Origin: Burkholderia latens
GTDB taxonomy: Bacteria > Pseudomonadota > Gammaproteobacteria > Burkholderiales > Burkholderiaceae
Direction of reading: 5' to 3'
Length of the DNA stretch: 64,000 nt
Assembly (NCBI RefSeq): GCF_902499045.1
Contig: NZ_CABVPL010000006.1
Location: 124,001-188,000, forward strand
The notes beneath the pieces were generated by a model, which made no database searches, was not told where the DNA came from, and saw only the letters and a list, made by a program, of their open reading frames with translations. Shown one piece after another: positions 17,810-25,366 of this stretch. A program made the position numbers and the translations under genes. Positions within the stretch are counted from its first letter, which is position 1; every line of letters begins with the position of its first letter.

Positions 17810-18223
17810 TCAGTCCTTGCCCGACCCGGCCACCGCGACCGCGCGCACTTCGACGCACAGCCCCGGCAGCGCCAGTTGCGACACGCCGACTGCCGTCCAC
17901 GACGGGTAGCGGTCCGGGAAATATGTGTCCTTGACGGCCGCGAAGTCCTGCGTTTCCTGCTGCAGGTTCGTATGGAAGGTCGTCAGCTCGACGACGTCGG
18001 CAAGGCTCGCGCCGGCCGCTTCGAGGATCATCTTCAAACTCTCGAACGCGATCCGCGCCTGCGCCGCCACGCCGTCGGCCGGCTGCATCCGCGCGTCGAG
18101 TCCGACCTGGCCCGACACCCAGATCGTGTCGCCGACGCGCGTGGCCGGCGAGAAGTGGTACGCGTCGTACCACGGCTGGAACGGCGGCGGAACGATCGAT
18201 TGGCGCTTCGGGTTAGCTGACAT
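17810..18223 (-). CDS. RidA/YjgF family protein (imine/enamine deaminase)
   Basis: 137 aa from the ATG at 18223 (AAGGAG 9 bases upstream). RidA-family trimer features are seen: FSPATRVGDTIWVSGQVGLD near the start, AQARIAFESLKMILEAAGASLADVVELTTF in the middle, and RYPSWTAVGVSQLALPGLCVEVRAVAV with the Glu near the C-terminus. The Arg that binds carboxylates in canonical RidA is not obvious, so this is a related subgroup. RidA enzymes hydrolyse reactive imines or enamines released by amine-oxidising flavoenzymes, which fits the three such enzymes in this island. It starts 17 bases after the PhyH gene. Confidence 0.85.
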   Translation of the reverse strand: MSANPKRQSIVPPPFQPWYDAYHFSPATRVGDTIWVSGQVGLDARMQPADGVAAQARIAFESLKMILEAAGASLADVVELTTFHTNLQQETQDFAAVKDTYFPDRYPSWTAVGVSQLALPGLCVEVRAVAVAGSGKD

Positions 18224-18240
18224 GATTGAAGACTCCTTGC

Positions 18241-19074
18241 TCAGACGAGTTGACGGAAACACGGTGCGCGGAACGGATCGCCGGCCTTCAGCCCGGCGAG
18301 CTCGTCGACGAACAGCACGCCGGCCGGCGTGAAGCCCGAGCGGCTTTGATCGGGCAGCGGGCTGAACGTCGCGTCGTCGCCGAAAAAGCGCAGCACGAGC
18401 GTATGACGGTCGGGGAATGCAGCATCGACCGCGCCGCCGCCGTGCAGCACGCCCGGATGGAGCAGCAGCACGTCGCCCGGCTTCGTTTCCCACGACACGA
18501 TGTCGTATGCGTCGGGCGACGCGCGGCGCTCCGCTTCGATGTTCGGCAGCCGCGGCCACACGTCGCCACCGTGCAGCGGGTCGGTCGGATCGTCGGCGTT
18601 CTGGAACGTGGTGCCGTCGTGGCGCACGCCGCGATGCGAGCCGCGCACGATCTCCAGCGCGTTGCGCTTCGGCACGTGCTCGAAGCTGATCCACGCATTG
18701 CCGAAGTGCATGCCTTCCCACGGCAAATACGACGTGTCCTGGTGCCACGGCGAGCGCGCGCTCTTGCCGCCGGCCTTCATGAACAGTTCCTCCGCGAAGT
18801 ACCACACGTGCTTCGAGCCCCACAGATCGGCGAACAGCCTGCCGAACGGCAGCGTGGCCACCAGTTCGTCGAGCCGCGCCTTCGCGTACGGGTTCGCGTT
18901 GTCGTTGTGCGACCGGTATTCGGTGCCGTCGAGCAGCGTCGTCGCCATCGGGCCCGGATTCTCCATCCCCCAGTCGAACACGGCGCGGCACTGCTCGAGC
19001 TGCGCCGCGTCGAGCACGCCTTCGACGAGAACCGCCCCGTCCTCGAAAAAAGCCTTGCGTGTAAGTGCATCCAT
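18241..19074 (-). CDS. phytanoyl-CoA dioxygenase (PhyH) family protein
   Basis: 277 aa Fe(II)/2-oxoglutarate oxygenase of the PhyH family. The iron ligands are visible as WHQDTSYLPW (His and Asp of HxD, about residue 118) and LLHPGVLHGGGA (distal His, about 205), and a following Arg could bind 2-oxoglutarate. Family members hydroxylate branched acyl-CoAs, amines or small cyclic compounds. First gene of the long operon behind copy 3 of the compound element, 84 bp from its dyad. It would start oxidation of the island's substrate or open a hindered position. Confidence 0.87.
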   Translation of the reverse strand: MDALTRKAFFEDGAVLVEGVLDAAQLEQCRAVFDWGMENPGPMATTLLDGTEYRSHNDNANPYAKARLDELVATLPFGRLFADLWGSKHVWYFAEELFMKAGGKSARSPWHQDTSYLPWEGMHFGNAWISFEHVPKRNALEIVRGSHRGVRHDGTTFQNADDPTDPLHGGDVWPRLPNIEAERRASPDAYDIVSWETKPGDVLLLHPGVLHGGGAVDAAFPDRHTLVLRFFGDDATFSPLPDQSRSGFTPAGVLFVDELAGLKAGDPFRAPCFRQLV

Positions 19075-19135
19075 CGTAGATCTCCCGATTCGTCCACCAC
19101 TGCCGGCCGTGATCGCTCATTGCCGGCGCCTTCAG

Positions 19136-19208
19136 TAGAACATAGTGACAATGTTAGGTCATCATGACAAAAACAAGGAAAAGAAAAAGACGGGGTATTC
19201 CCTGTTTC
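19136..19208 (-). promoter_or_regulatory. compound regulatory element, copy 3
   Basis: Minus-strand order: GAAACAGGGAATACCCCGTC (19189-19208, imperfect stem), a T-rich run, then the dyad GTCATGATGAC (19158-19168) followed by CTAACATT. The two blocks start 31 bp apart. AACAT and ATGTT flanking a 7-bp centre form a second short dyad on the gene side. Located between the second TetR gene and the PhyH gene, both on the minus strand. Confidence 0.78.
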
Positions 19209-19318
19209 GTCTACCTGTTCGACGCTGTGTCGCGGCGAATTGCCGCCTTACCATCACAATCCGCTTTCAGCCTTCATACATTCTGGAGACGAAACCCGGC
19301 CGCAGCTTCGCCGCCACA

Positions 19319-19942
19319 TCATCCGCGCGTGCGGCCGAACACCGCGTGCGTCAGGAAGCCGGCCAGCACGGCCTCGGCCAGCGTGTCGACGGTGCCGCGC
19401 GCGTCGGCCGCGCGGCACGCGTGCACGCCGTCGCGCAGCGCCGCCAAACCGAGCGCCAGCACCGGAGCGGGCAATGCCGGCGACACGCCGGCGTGGGCCA
19501 CGAACGCATCGATGCACGCGGTCGCGCGCGCCTGACGCTCGCGCAGCAATGCGCTGAATTGCGCGCGAAACTGCGGATCCCGCGCCGCCTGCAGTTGCGC
19601 TTCGAGCCACATCAGCCGCGACGCATCGCGCGCCGCATGCGACCGCCAGCACGCGAGCAGCGCGCGTTGCGCATCGTCGACCGAACCCGCCGGCGTGGCG
19701 GCGATCCGTTGCAGCGCCGTCGCCATGTCGTCGTGATCGCGCCGCAACAACTCGAACAGCATCTCCGTCTTGCCGCGAAAGTTCGAATAGAACGCGCCGC
19801 GCGAATAGCCGGCTGCCGCGGCGATATCCTCGATGCTCGCGGCCGCATAGCCCTTGTCGGCGAAAACCGCAAGCGCGGCGGCGAGCAGGCGTTCGCGTGT
19901 CGCATCGCGCCGCTGCGCGCGGGTCAGCCGGACCGGGTCCAT
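19319..19942 (-). CDS. TetR family transcriptional regulator
   Basis: 207 aa. The helix-turn-helix domain lies at about 12-58 (RERLLAAALAVFADKGYAAA, then IAAAAGYSRGAFYSNFRGKT), close to the AcrR type. The C-terminal ligand domain is Ala-rich and not recognisable. It is placed between the cytochrome/7-TM operon and the PhyH-led operon, so it is the second candidate controller of the island. It is about 20 residues shorter than the TetR at 1801 and only distantly similar to it. The next upstream gene ends 73 bases before it, so cotranscription is possible. Confidence 0.87.
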   Translation of the reverse strand: MDPVRLTRAQRRDATRERLLAAALAVFADKGYAAASIEDIAAAAGYSRGAFYSNFRGKTEMLFELLRRDHDDMATALQRIAATPAGSVDDAQRALLACWRSHAARDASRLMWLEAQLQAARDPQFRAQFSALLRERQARATACIDAFVAHAGVSPALPAPVLALGLAALRDGVHACRAADARGTVDTLAEAVLAGFLTHAVFGRTRG

Positions 19943-20015
19943 CCGCGCGCTCCGCGATCGCCGCGGCCCGGTCCGCGCGTCGTCCGCCCCACCGCCAATT
20001 CATCAGTAACACTAC

Positions 20016-20690
20016 TCATTTCGGATACGACAGGACGTTCGCGTTCACCTTGCTGCGCCCGGCGTCGCGCTCCAGTGCGCCATATGCGTAATAGAGCGTG
20101 ACGGTGAGATACGACCAGGTCAGCAGCGCCAGCACGTAGAAATTGAACACCACGTTGGTTTCCTCGCCCGGGATCTTGTAGAAGTCGTAGATGCACGCGA
20201 TCGCCTGCGCGGCGACGAGCGCGATCGTCGTCGTCAGCGCATGGAGCGCGTGGCCGGCACGTACGAGCCGCAACACGAAACCGGCGAGATAGACCGACAT
20301 CAGCGCCCACATCGCCACGTAGAAGTACGGCAGCGCGTTCTGCAACAGGCCGGCCACGAGCGCGAACGTGCCGAGCGCCGCGAGCACGAACAGCGTCACG
20401 TCCTGACGCATCGATGGCCGGTAGCCGTGCGTGACGGCCATCAGCCCCGCGACCGCGATCACCGGCATCCCGAAGCCGCGCGAGAACGCGTCGAGGAAGT
20501 GCGAAATGGCGTACGACACCGGCGATTCGGTCGCGAAGAAGATCACCGCATTGGATGCGGAGATCGTCACGATCCACCATTCGAAGCCGAGCAGGAAATT
20601 GCGCTTGCGGACGAACTTGAAGCCGTACAGGCCGGTCGTCGCCGCCAGCGTCGCGCTGGAAAGACAAAGTGCAAGTGATCTGTGATCCAT
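20016..20690 (-). CDS. seven-helix membrane protein of unknown function
   Basis: 224 aa from the ATG at 20690, with GGGAG 8 bases upstream. About seven hydrophobic segments are visible (around 5-22, 35-52, 68-88, 97-118, 122-142, 155-172, 185-205). I recognise no family motif. Charged residues are few and sit in loops. It is the third gene of a run with flavin amine oxidase 2 and its cytochrome c4, beginning 35 bases after the cytochrome gene. Possible jobs are a permease for the amine or a membrane anchor or quinone-side partner for the cytochrome; nothing in sequence decides this. Confidence 0.75.
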   Translation of the reverse strand: MDHRSLALCLSSATLAATTGLYGFKFVRKRNFLLGFEWWIVTISASNAVIFFATESPVSYAISHFLDAFSRGFGMPVIAVAGLMAVTHGYRPSMRQDVTLFVLAALGTFALVAGLLQNALPYFYVAMWALMSVYLAGFVLRLVRAGHALHALTTTIALVAAQAIACIYDFYKIPGEETNVVFNFYVLALLTWSYLTVTLYYAYGALERDAGRSKVNANVLSYPK

Positions 20691-20725
20691 GGTTCCAACT
20701 CCCGAGGTCGATTGCTGCCGCTGAT

Positions 20726-21385
20726 TCACTGCTTGACCGGGCCAAGGCTCGCGAGATAGGCCGCGACCGCCGCCCGATCGTCCGCCGACATCGCCCGCGC
20801 GATGCGCTGCATCGTGCCGGTCGCCTCGCTGCGCGCGCCGTTCGCGAACGCATCGAGCTGTGCGCGCAGGTAGTCGTACCCCTGCCCGGCGAGCCGCGGA
20901 TACTGCGCCTGGCCCGTCAGCCGCGCGCCGTGGCAGGCGACGCACGCGCCGCCCGTCACGAGTTGCTCCCCCTTCGCGCGCAGCCGAGCGTCCGCGTTGA
21001 AATAGCGGTTCGCGAGCGGCGCCTGTTTCGCGTAGTAGTCGGCCACGCGCGCGATCTCGGCTTCGCTCATCGTCATCGCGAGCGGGCCCATCGTCGGGTT
21101 CGCGCGCCGGCCGGCGGCAAATGCGTGAAGCTGCGCGGCCACGTATTGCGGCGGCTGGCCGGCGAGGCTCGGATACGCATCGTTCAGCGAGTTGCCCTTC
21201 ACGCCGTGGCAGCCCATACATACGTCGGCCGTGCGCGGCCACGGGCCGCCGTCGGCGTCGTCGGCCTGCGCCGTCTCGTCGACATGGCGCTGCAGCCGGT
21301 AGAAGCCGAGCAGCGTGGGGCCGTAGACGGCCAGCAGCGCGCCGGCGGCCACGAGCACGGCGAGCAGCACGATTCGTTTCTTCAT
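20726..21385 (-). CDS. diheme cytochrome c4-like protein (partner of flavin amine oxidase 2)
   Basis: 219 aa, paralogue of the protein at 8318. N-terminal hydrophobic anchor (about 5-25) followed in both by a YGP turn. Haem sites are CMGCHG (about 56) and CVACHG (about 148), with likely Met ligands in PTMGPLAM and TGTMQRI. The gene starts 10 bases after the amine oxidase stop, repeating the flavoenzyme-then-cytochrome order of the first pair. Periplasmic electron carrier by inference. Confidence 0.88.
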   Translation of the reverse strand: MKKRIVLLAVLVAAGALLAVYGPTLLGFYRLQRHVDETAQADDADGGPWPRTADVCMGCHGVKGNSLNDAYPSLAGQPPQYVAAQLHAFAAGRRANPTMGPLAMTMSEAEIARVADYYAKQAPLANRYFNADARLRAKGEQLVTGGACVACHGARLTGQAQYPRLAGQGYDYLRAQLDAFANGARSEATGTMQRIARAMSADDRAAVAAYLASLGPVKQ

Positions 21386-21395
21386 GTCCGGTCTC

Positions 21396-22880
21396 CTACG
21401 CGCGGCGCAGTGTATTGAGCGCCTGAAGCGCGGCCTGGTGACCCGAGCGCACGGCGCCGTCCATGTAGCCGGCCCAGATGTTCGCGGTCTCGGTGCCCGA
21501 CCAGATCAGGTTGCCGCACGGCGCGCGCAGTGCGTCCCCGTGCGCGGTCCAGAAGCCGGGCGGGATCGCGGACACGCACGTGATCGTCCAGGGGTCGGCG
21601 AGCCCCCAGTCGCGATCGTGGTACGACACGGGCGCGCGCGCGTCGTCGCCCCACGCCCGCGCATAGAGGTCGACGTGCATCTGCTTCGCGGCCTGCGGGT
21701 CGGACGGCATCAACGCATTGCGCACGAACGCGTTGATCACGCCGATCTCGCCGCCCGGCGGCGAGTTGTCGTAAGCCCAGAAGATCGGCCCGTCGGTCTG
21801 GAAGATGTGGCCGTTCAGCCCCTTGTCGCGCCAGAACGGGCGGCGATAGACCAGCGCCGTCTTGCGTGCCGGCGAATGCGCGGGCCACGCACGCTGCAGC
21901 GCGTCGCGCTTGTCCGGCAGCGGCGGATCGAACTGCACCTGATGGCAGAGTGCCGGATGCAGCGCCATCACGACCTTGCGCGCGCGCACCGTGCCGCGGT
22001 CCGTCTGCAGCGTGACGACGTCGCGATCCCAGCCGACGATCCGGCGCACCGGCGACGACAGCCGCACCTTGTCGCCGAGCTGTTGCGCGATCCGGATGCT
22101 GAGGACCTGCGAACCGCCGACGAAACGGGTCTCCTGCGCGCTGTGCCGGATGGAATCGAGCTGTTCGTAATCGCAGTCGGCGGAATTGATCATCGACAGG
22201 AAATGCAGCAGCCCCATCTTCGCCGGCGCGGTGCCGCCCGACAGGGAGATCGACGCATTCCAGCCCATCCGGTCCTCGGGTTTCACGCCCTGCTGCGCCA
22301 GCCAGTCGCCCACCGACAGCCGGTCGAGTTCGGCTGCCTTCGGCGACGTCCACGGCGCACCCGACGGCACGTCGCGCGACAGCCGGCTCAACTTCGCGGC
22401 AAGCGCCTCGTCGGTGCCGAACGTGCCGTTCAGGTCGATCTCGGCGCGGCCGTCGCCGCCGAGGATGACCGTCTTGCCCGTGTAGTAGCTCGGAAACGTG
22501 CCGATTTCGAGTTCGCGCGCGAGATCCGCGACGGCCGTCTGGCCCGGTCCGATCCATTGGCCGCCGACTTCCGTCACGTAGCCGCCGCCGACGTCGTAGT
22601 TGAGCGTGCGGCCGCCGACGCGGTCGCGTGCCTCGAGCACGACGAACGATTCGCAGCCCGCGTAACGGAGATCGCGCGCGGTCGTGAGGCCGGCGAGCCC
22701 GGCGCCGACGATCGCGACGTCGAGCACGCCGCCGTCATCGGCGCCGATCGGTGCCGTGTCGGCGCGGCTGCGCGCCGCGCCGAGCGCGAGGCCGCCGGCC
22801 GCGACGGATGCCCCGGCGAGCTTGAGCCACTGCCTGCGCTGCAGGTCGGCCGACCTTCGGGAGGATGCGTTGCTGGACAT
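21396..22880 (-). CDS. Tat-exported flavin amine oxidase/dehydrogenase 2
   Basis: 494 aa from the ATG at 22880. A twin-arginine signal RRQWLKLAGASVAAGG (about 17-32) leads into the FAD motif VAIVGAGLAGLTTARDL, VLEARDRVGGRTL and C-terminal WSGTETANIWAGYMDGAV. The flavin-bridging Lys (ARKTALVYRRPFW) and the cage Tyr beside GTETA are both kept, so this copy looks closer to canonical amine oxidases than the one at 9026. Both copies carry a Cys just before PPGFW, one residue from where MAO attaches flavin covalently; the alignment there is uncertain. First gene of a run with a cytochrome c4 and a 7-TM protein, behind copy 4 of the compound element. Confidence 0.88.
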   Translation of the reverse strand: MSSNASSRRSADLQRRQWLKLAGASVAAGGLALGAARSRADTAPIGADDGGVLDVAIVGAGLAGLTTARDLRYAGCESFVVLEARDRVGGRTLNYDVGGGYVTEVGGQWIGPGQTAVADLARELEIGTFPSYYTGKTVILGGDGRAEIDLNGTFGTDEALAAKLSRLSRDVPSGAPWTSPKAAELDRLSVGDWLAQQGVKPEDRMGWNASISLSGGTAPAKMGLLHFLSMINSADCDYEQLDSIRHSAQETRFVGGSQVLSIRIAQQLGDKVRLSSPVRRIVGWDRDVVTLQTDRGTVRARKVVMALHPALCHQVQFDPPLPDKRDALQRAWPAHSPARKTALVYRRPFWRDKGLNGHIFQTDGPIFWAYDNSPPGGEIGVINAFVRNALMPSDPQAAKQMHVDLYARAWGDDARAPVSYHDRDWGLADPWTITCVSAIPPGFWTAHGDALRAPCGNLIWSGTETANIWAGYMDGAVRSGHQAALQALNTLRRA

Positions 22881-23095
22881 GATGGTTGGGTTCCTGCCTG
22901 CAAAATGGCGCGAGCGACAGCGTGCCCCACGGCAAGCCGCCGCGCTCGCGCGAGATCCGACGACCGAATACGGCCTCGCTCCGCTTCGCCGGCGCGCCGC
23001 ACGGAGTGCGAACGTGCGTTGCGCACCGATCGGCAACCGGCGCGACGCGTGCCGGGTTTCCTGTCGATACCGAAGATCCGCCGCTTCCCTTATTT

Positions 23096-23168
23096 AGTAC
23101 ATGATGCAAAAGTTAGGTCATGATACATAAAATAGAAACGAGAAAAAAAGACAGGGTATTCCCCTGTC
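23096..23168 (-). promoter_or_regulatory. compound regulatory element, copy 4
   Basis: Minus-strand order: the hairpin GACAGGGGAATACCCTGTC (23150-23168, identical to copy 1), seven T, then TATCATGACCTAAC (core TTAGGTCAT on the plus strand at 23113-23121). Block spacing is 33 bp. It lies 237 bp upstream of the amine oxidase 2 start. Unlike the other copies no minus-strand gene ends before the hairpin: the gene on that side is the divergent response regulator. Confidence 0.78.
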
Positions 23169-23291
23169 GCACGATCGCTCGCGCCGCCCCGAAAAGCATC
23201 GGAAAGGCGGCCGGCGCTACCGCTCCGTCTCCGTTCGATGGCGCGGGCGGTACGGTAGTATGGAAACCCCGATGCACGTGAACCCGCGGCC

Positions 23292-24020
23292 ATGTCCGAT
23301 ATTTCCTCCTCTTCCGGCGCCGGCCAGGCGCTCGTCCTGATCGCCGAGGACGAACCCGAGATCGCCGAGATCCTCACCGCGTATTTCGCGCGCAGCGGCC
23401 TGCGCACCGTGCATGCGGCCGACGGCCGCCGCGCGCTCGAACTGCACCTGTCGCTGAAGCCCGACCTCGTGCTGCTCGACGTGCAGATGCCGCACGTCGA
23501 CGGCTGGAAGGTCCTCGCCGAGATTCGCCATCGCGGCGACACACCGGTGATCATGTTGACCGCGCTCGACCAGGACATCGACAAGCTGACAGGCCTGCGC
23601 ATCGGCGCCGACGACTACGTGGTCAAGCCGTTCAACCCCGCCGAAGTGGTCGCGCGTGCGCAGGCCGTGCTGCGCCGGTCGAGGGGCGGCTCGCGTCAGG
23701 AAGAACAGCGCGTGCTGCGCGCCGCGCCGTTCGAAATCGATCTCGACCATCACGAAGCGACGGTCGAGGTCGGCGGCACACGGCACGCGCTCGTGCTGAC
23801 GCTCACCGAATTCAAGCTGCTCGCGCAGCTCGCCCGCGCGCCGCGGCGCGTGTTCAGCCGCGCCGAACTGATGGCCACCTGCCTGCCGGAAGGCGACGCG
23901 CTCGAGCGCACGGTGGACAGCCACGTCAGCAAGCTGCGCAAGAAGCTCGACGATCTCAGCGTCGGCGGCGTGCCTGTGAGCGTGCGCGGCGTCGGCTACA
24001 AGCTGTGGAGCGGCGAGTGA
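23292..24020 (+). CDS. OmpR-family response regulator
   Basis: 242 aa. Receiver domain (about 13-125) with acidic pocket EDE, phosphoacceptor Asp in VLLDVQMP and the conserved Lys in VVKPFNPAE; winged-helix DNA-binding domain (about 145-240) with LTLTEFKLLAQLARAPRRVF and the ending VRGVGYKLW. Closest in style to BaeR/CreB/AdeR regulators. Its stop overlaps the start of the kinase gene (GTGA), so the two are coupled. It is divergent from the amine oxidase 2 operon across a 410-bp gap, and could act on it, but no direct sign of this is seen. Confidence 0.93.
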   Translation: MSDISSSSGAGQALVLIAEDEPEIAEILTAYFARSGLRTVHAADGRRALELHLSLKPDLVLLDVQMPHVDGWKVLAEIRHRGDTPVIMLTALDQDIDKLTGLRIGADDYVVKPFNPAEVVARAQAVLRRSRGGSRQEEQRVLRAAPFEIDLDHHEATVEVGGTRHALVLTLTEFKLLAQLARAPRRVFSRAELMATCLPEGDALERTVDSHVSKLRKKLDDLSVGGVPVSVRGVGYKLWSGE

Positions 24021-25156
24021 AGCTCGACGGGCTGAGCCGGCAAATCGCGCTGACGATGGGCGCGATGGCGTTCGCGGTGACGCTGCTGGTCGTGGTCACG
24101 GCTTACGGGTTCTACTACCTGCTGTACCTGTACCAGCCGACGTCGTTCAACCAGACGAGCTGGATCCCGACGGGCCCGGAATGGGCATGGCTGATCGCGA
24201 CCACGGCGGTCGGGCTCGTGCTGTCGGTGGCCGTCGCGATCAATCTGTCGCGGCGCATCCTCGTGCCGCTGAACTCGGTGACCGACGGCATCCGCCGCGT
24301 CGCGCGCGGCGATCTGGATGCGCGTGCGGTGGCCGGCGATCGTTCGCTGCGCGAAGCGGCGCTGCTCGCCGACAACTTCAACGCGCTCGCGAGCGAGCTG
24401 CAGCGCGTCACCGAGGAACAGACGTTCTGGAACGCGGCGATCGCGCACGAGTTGCGCACGCCGGTCACCGTGTTGCGCGGCCGCCTGCAGGGGCTCGCCG
24501 AAGGCGTGTTCACGCCGAGCGAAGCGCAGTTCCGCAGCCTGCTCGCGCAAGTGGAAGGGTTGACGCGGCTGATCGAGGATCTGCGTGTGGTCAGTCTCGC
24601 CGATAGCGGCCACCTCAGCATCGAGATTCGCGAAACCGATCTCGCGGCGGACATCCGCGCGGTCGTCGACGTGTTCGCGCATGCGCTGCAGGCCGCCGGC
24701 CAGCATCCGGTGCTCGATCTGGATGCGCGACCGATGCGCTGCGATCCGGTGCGGATCCGTCAAGCGCTGCTCGCGCTGCTGGAGAATGCGCGCCGCCACG
24801 CGGTGCCCGGCGCGATCCGCATCGAGACGCGCATCGAAGGCGGCCGCTGCCGGCTGAGCATCGAGGACGACGGCCCCGGCATTGCTGCCGACTTCGCGCC
24901 GCACGTGTTCAAGGCATTCCGGCGCGTCGACGATACGCGGCCCGGCGGCAGCGGCCTCGGCCTCGCGGTCGTCGCGGCGATCGCGCATGCGCACCGCGGA
25001 GAAGCGGTGTGCAAGCCGGCGGCCGGCGGCGGCACGCGCTTCGAAGTCGCGTGGCCCGACGATCTCGAGCCCACGCCGGACGACCGGCGTTTTCCTGCGC
25101 AGTCGGCGGCACGCTCGGCCGCGCCGCCGGACGGGCCGTCTGCCGAGAGCGGCTGA
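24017..25156 (+). CDS. HAMP-containing sensor histidine kinase
   Basis: 379 aa from a GTG at 24017 that overlaps the regulator's stop. Two TM helices (about 10-32 and 58-80) enclose a very short periplasmic part of about 25 residues, so sensing is probably within or near the membrane. HAMP follows (about 82-130), then the H-box NAAIAHELRTPVT (His about 150), N-box LLENARRHA, and G-boxes EDDGPGI and GGSGLGLAV. BaeS/AdeS-like organisation. The signal is not known; kinases of this shape often answer to envelope stress or efflux substrates. Confidence 0.92.
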   Translation: MKLDGLSRQIALTMGAMAFAVTLLVVVTAYGFYYLLYLYQPTSFNQTSWIPTGPEWAWLIATTAVGLVLSVAVAINLSRRILVPLNSVTDGIRRVARGDLDARAVAGDRSLREAALLADNFNALASELQRVTEEQTFWNAAIAHELRTPVTVLRGRLQGLAEGVFTPSEAQFRSLLAQVEGLTRLIEDLRVVSLADSGHLSIEIRETDLAADIRAVVDVFAHALQAAGQHPVLDLDARPMRCDPVRIRQALLALLENARRHAVPGAIRIETRIEGGRCRLSIEDDGPGIAADFAPHVFKAFRRVDDTRPGGSGLGLAVVAAIAHAHRGEAVCKPAAGGGTRFEVAWPDDLEPTPDDRRFPAQSAARSAAPPDGPSAESG

Positions 25157-25280
25157 TTCGGCGAAGCGCCGGGTGTCGAGCGCCATCGCATCGCCCCGAA
25201 CCGCCGACTGCCCCCACCACCACATTTTGTGCATCGCACGACGAATCCTGAGCAAAAAGTATCGGTCCGTCTTTTCTTTT

Positions 25281-25297
25281 GATGTGGTGAACACATC
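25281..25297. promoter_or_regulatory. inverted repeat upstream of the polyol operon
   Basis: GATGTG (25281-25286), GTGAA, CACATC (25292-25297), 70 bp before the binding-protein start and in an AT-richer stretch. It may be an operator or part of the promoter region of the transport operon. The AraC-type regulator encoded downstream usually binds direct repeats, so the assignment is open. Confidence 0.35.
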
Positions 25298-25366
25298 GCC
25301 CGCGTCCCACCATTGATTCTGCCGTCGCCCGACGGCGATCGAACAAGCAGAATCAAGGAGACACGG

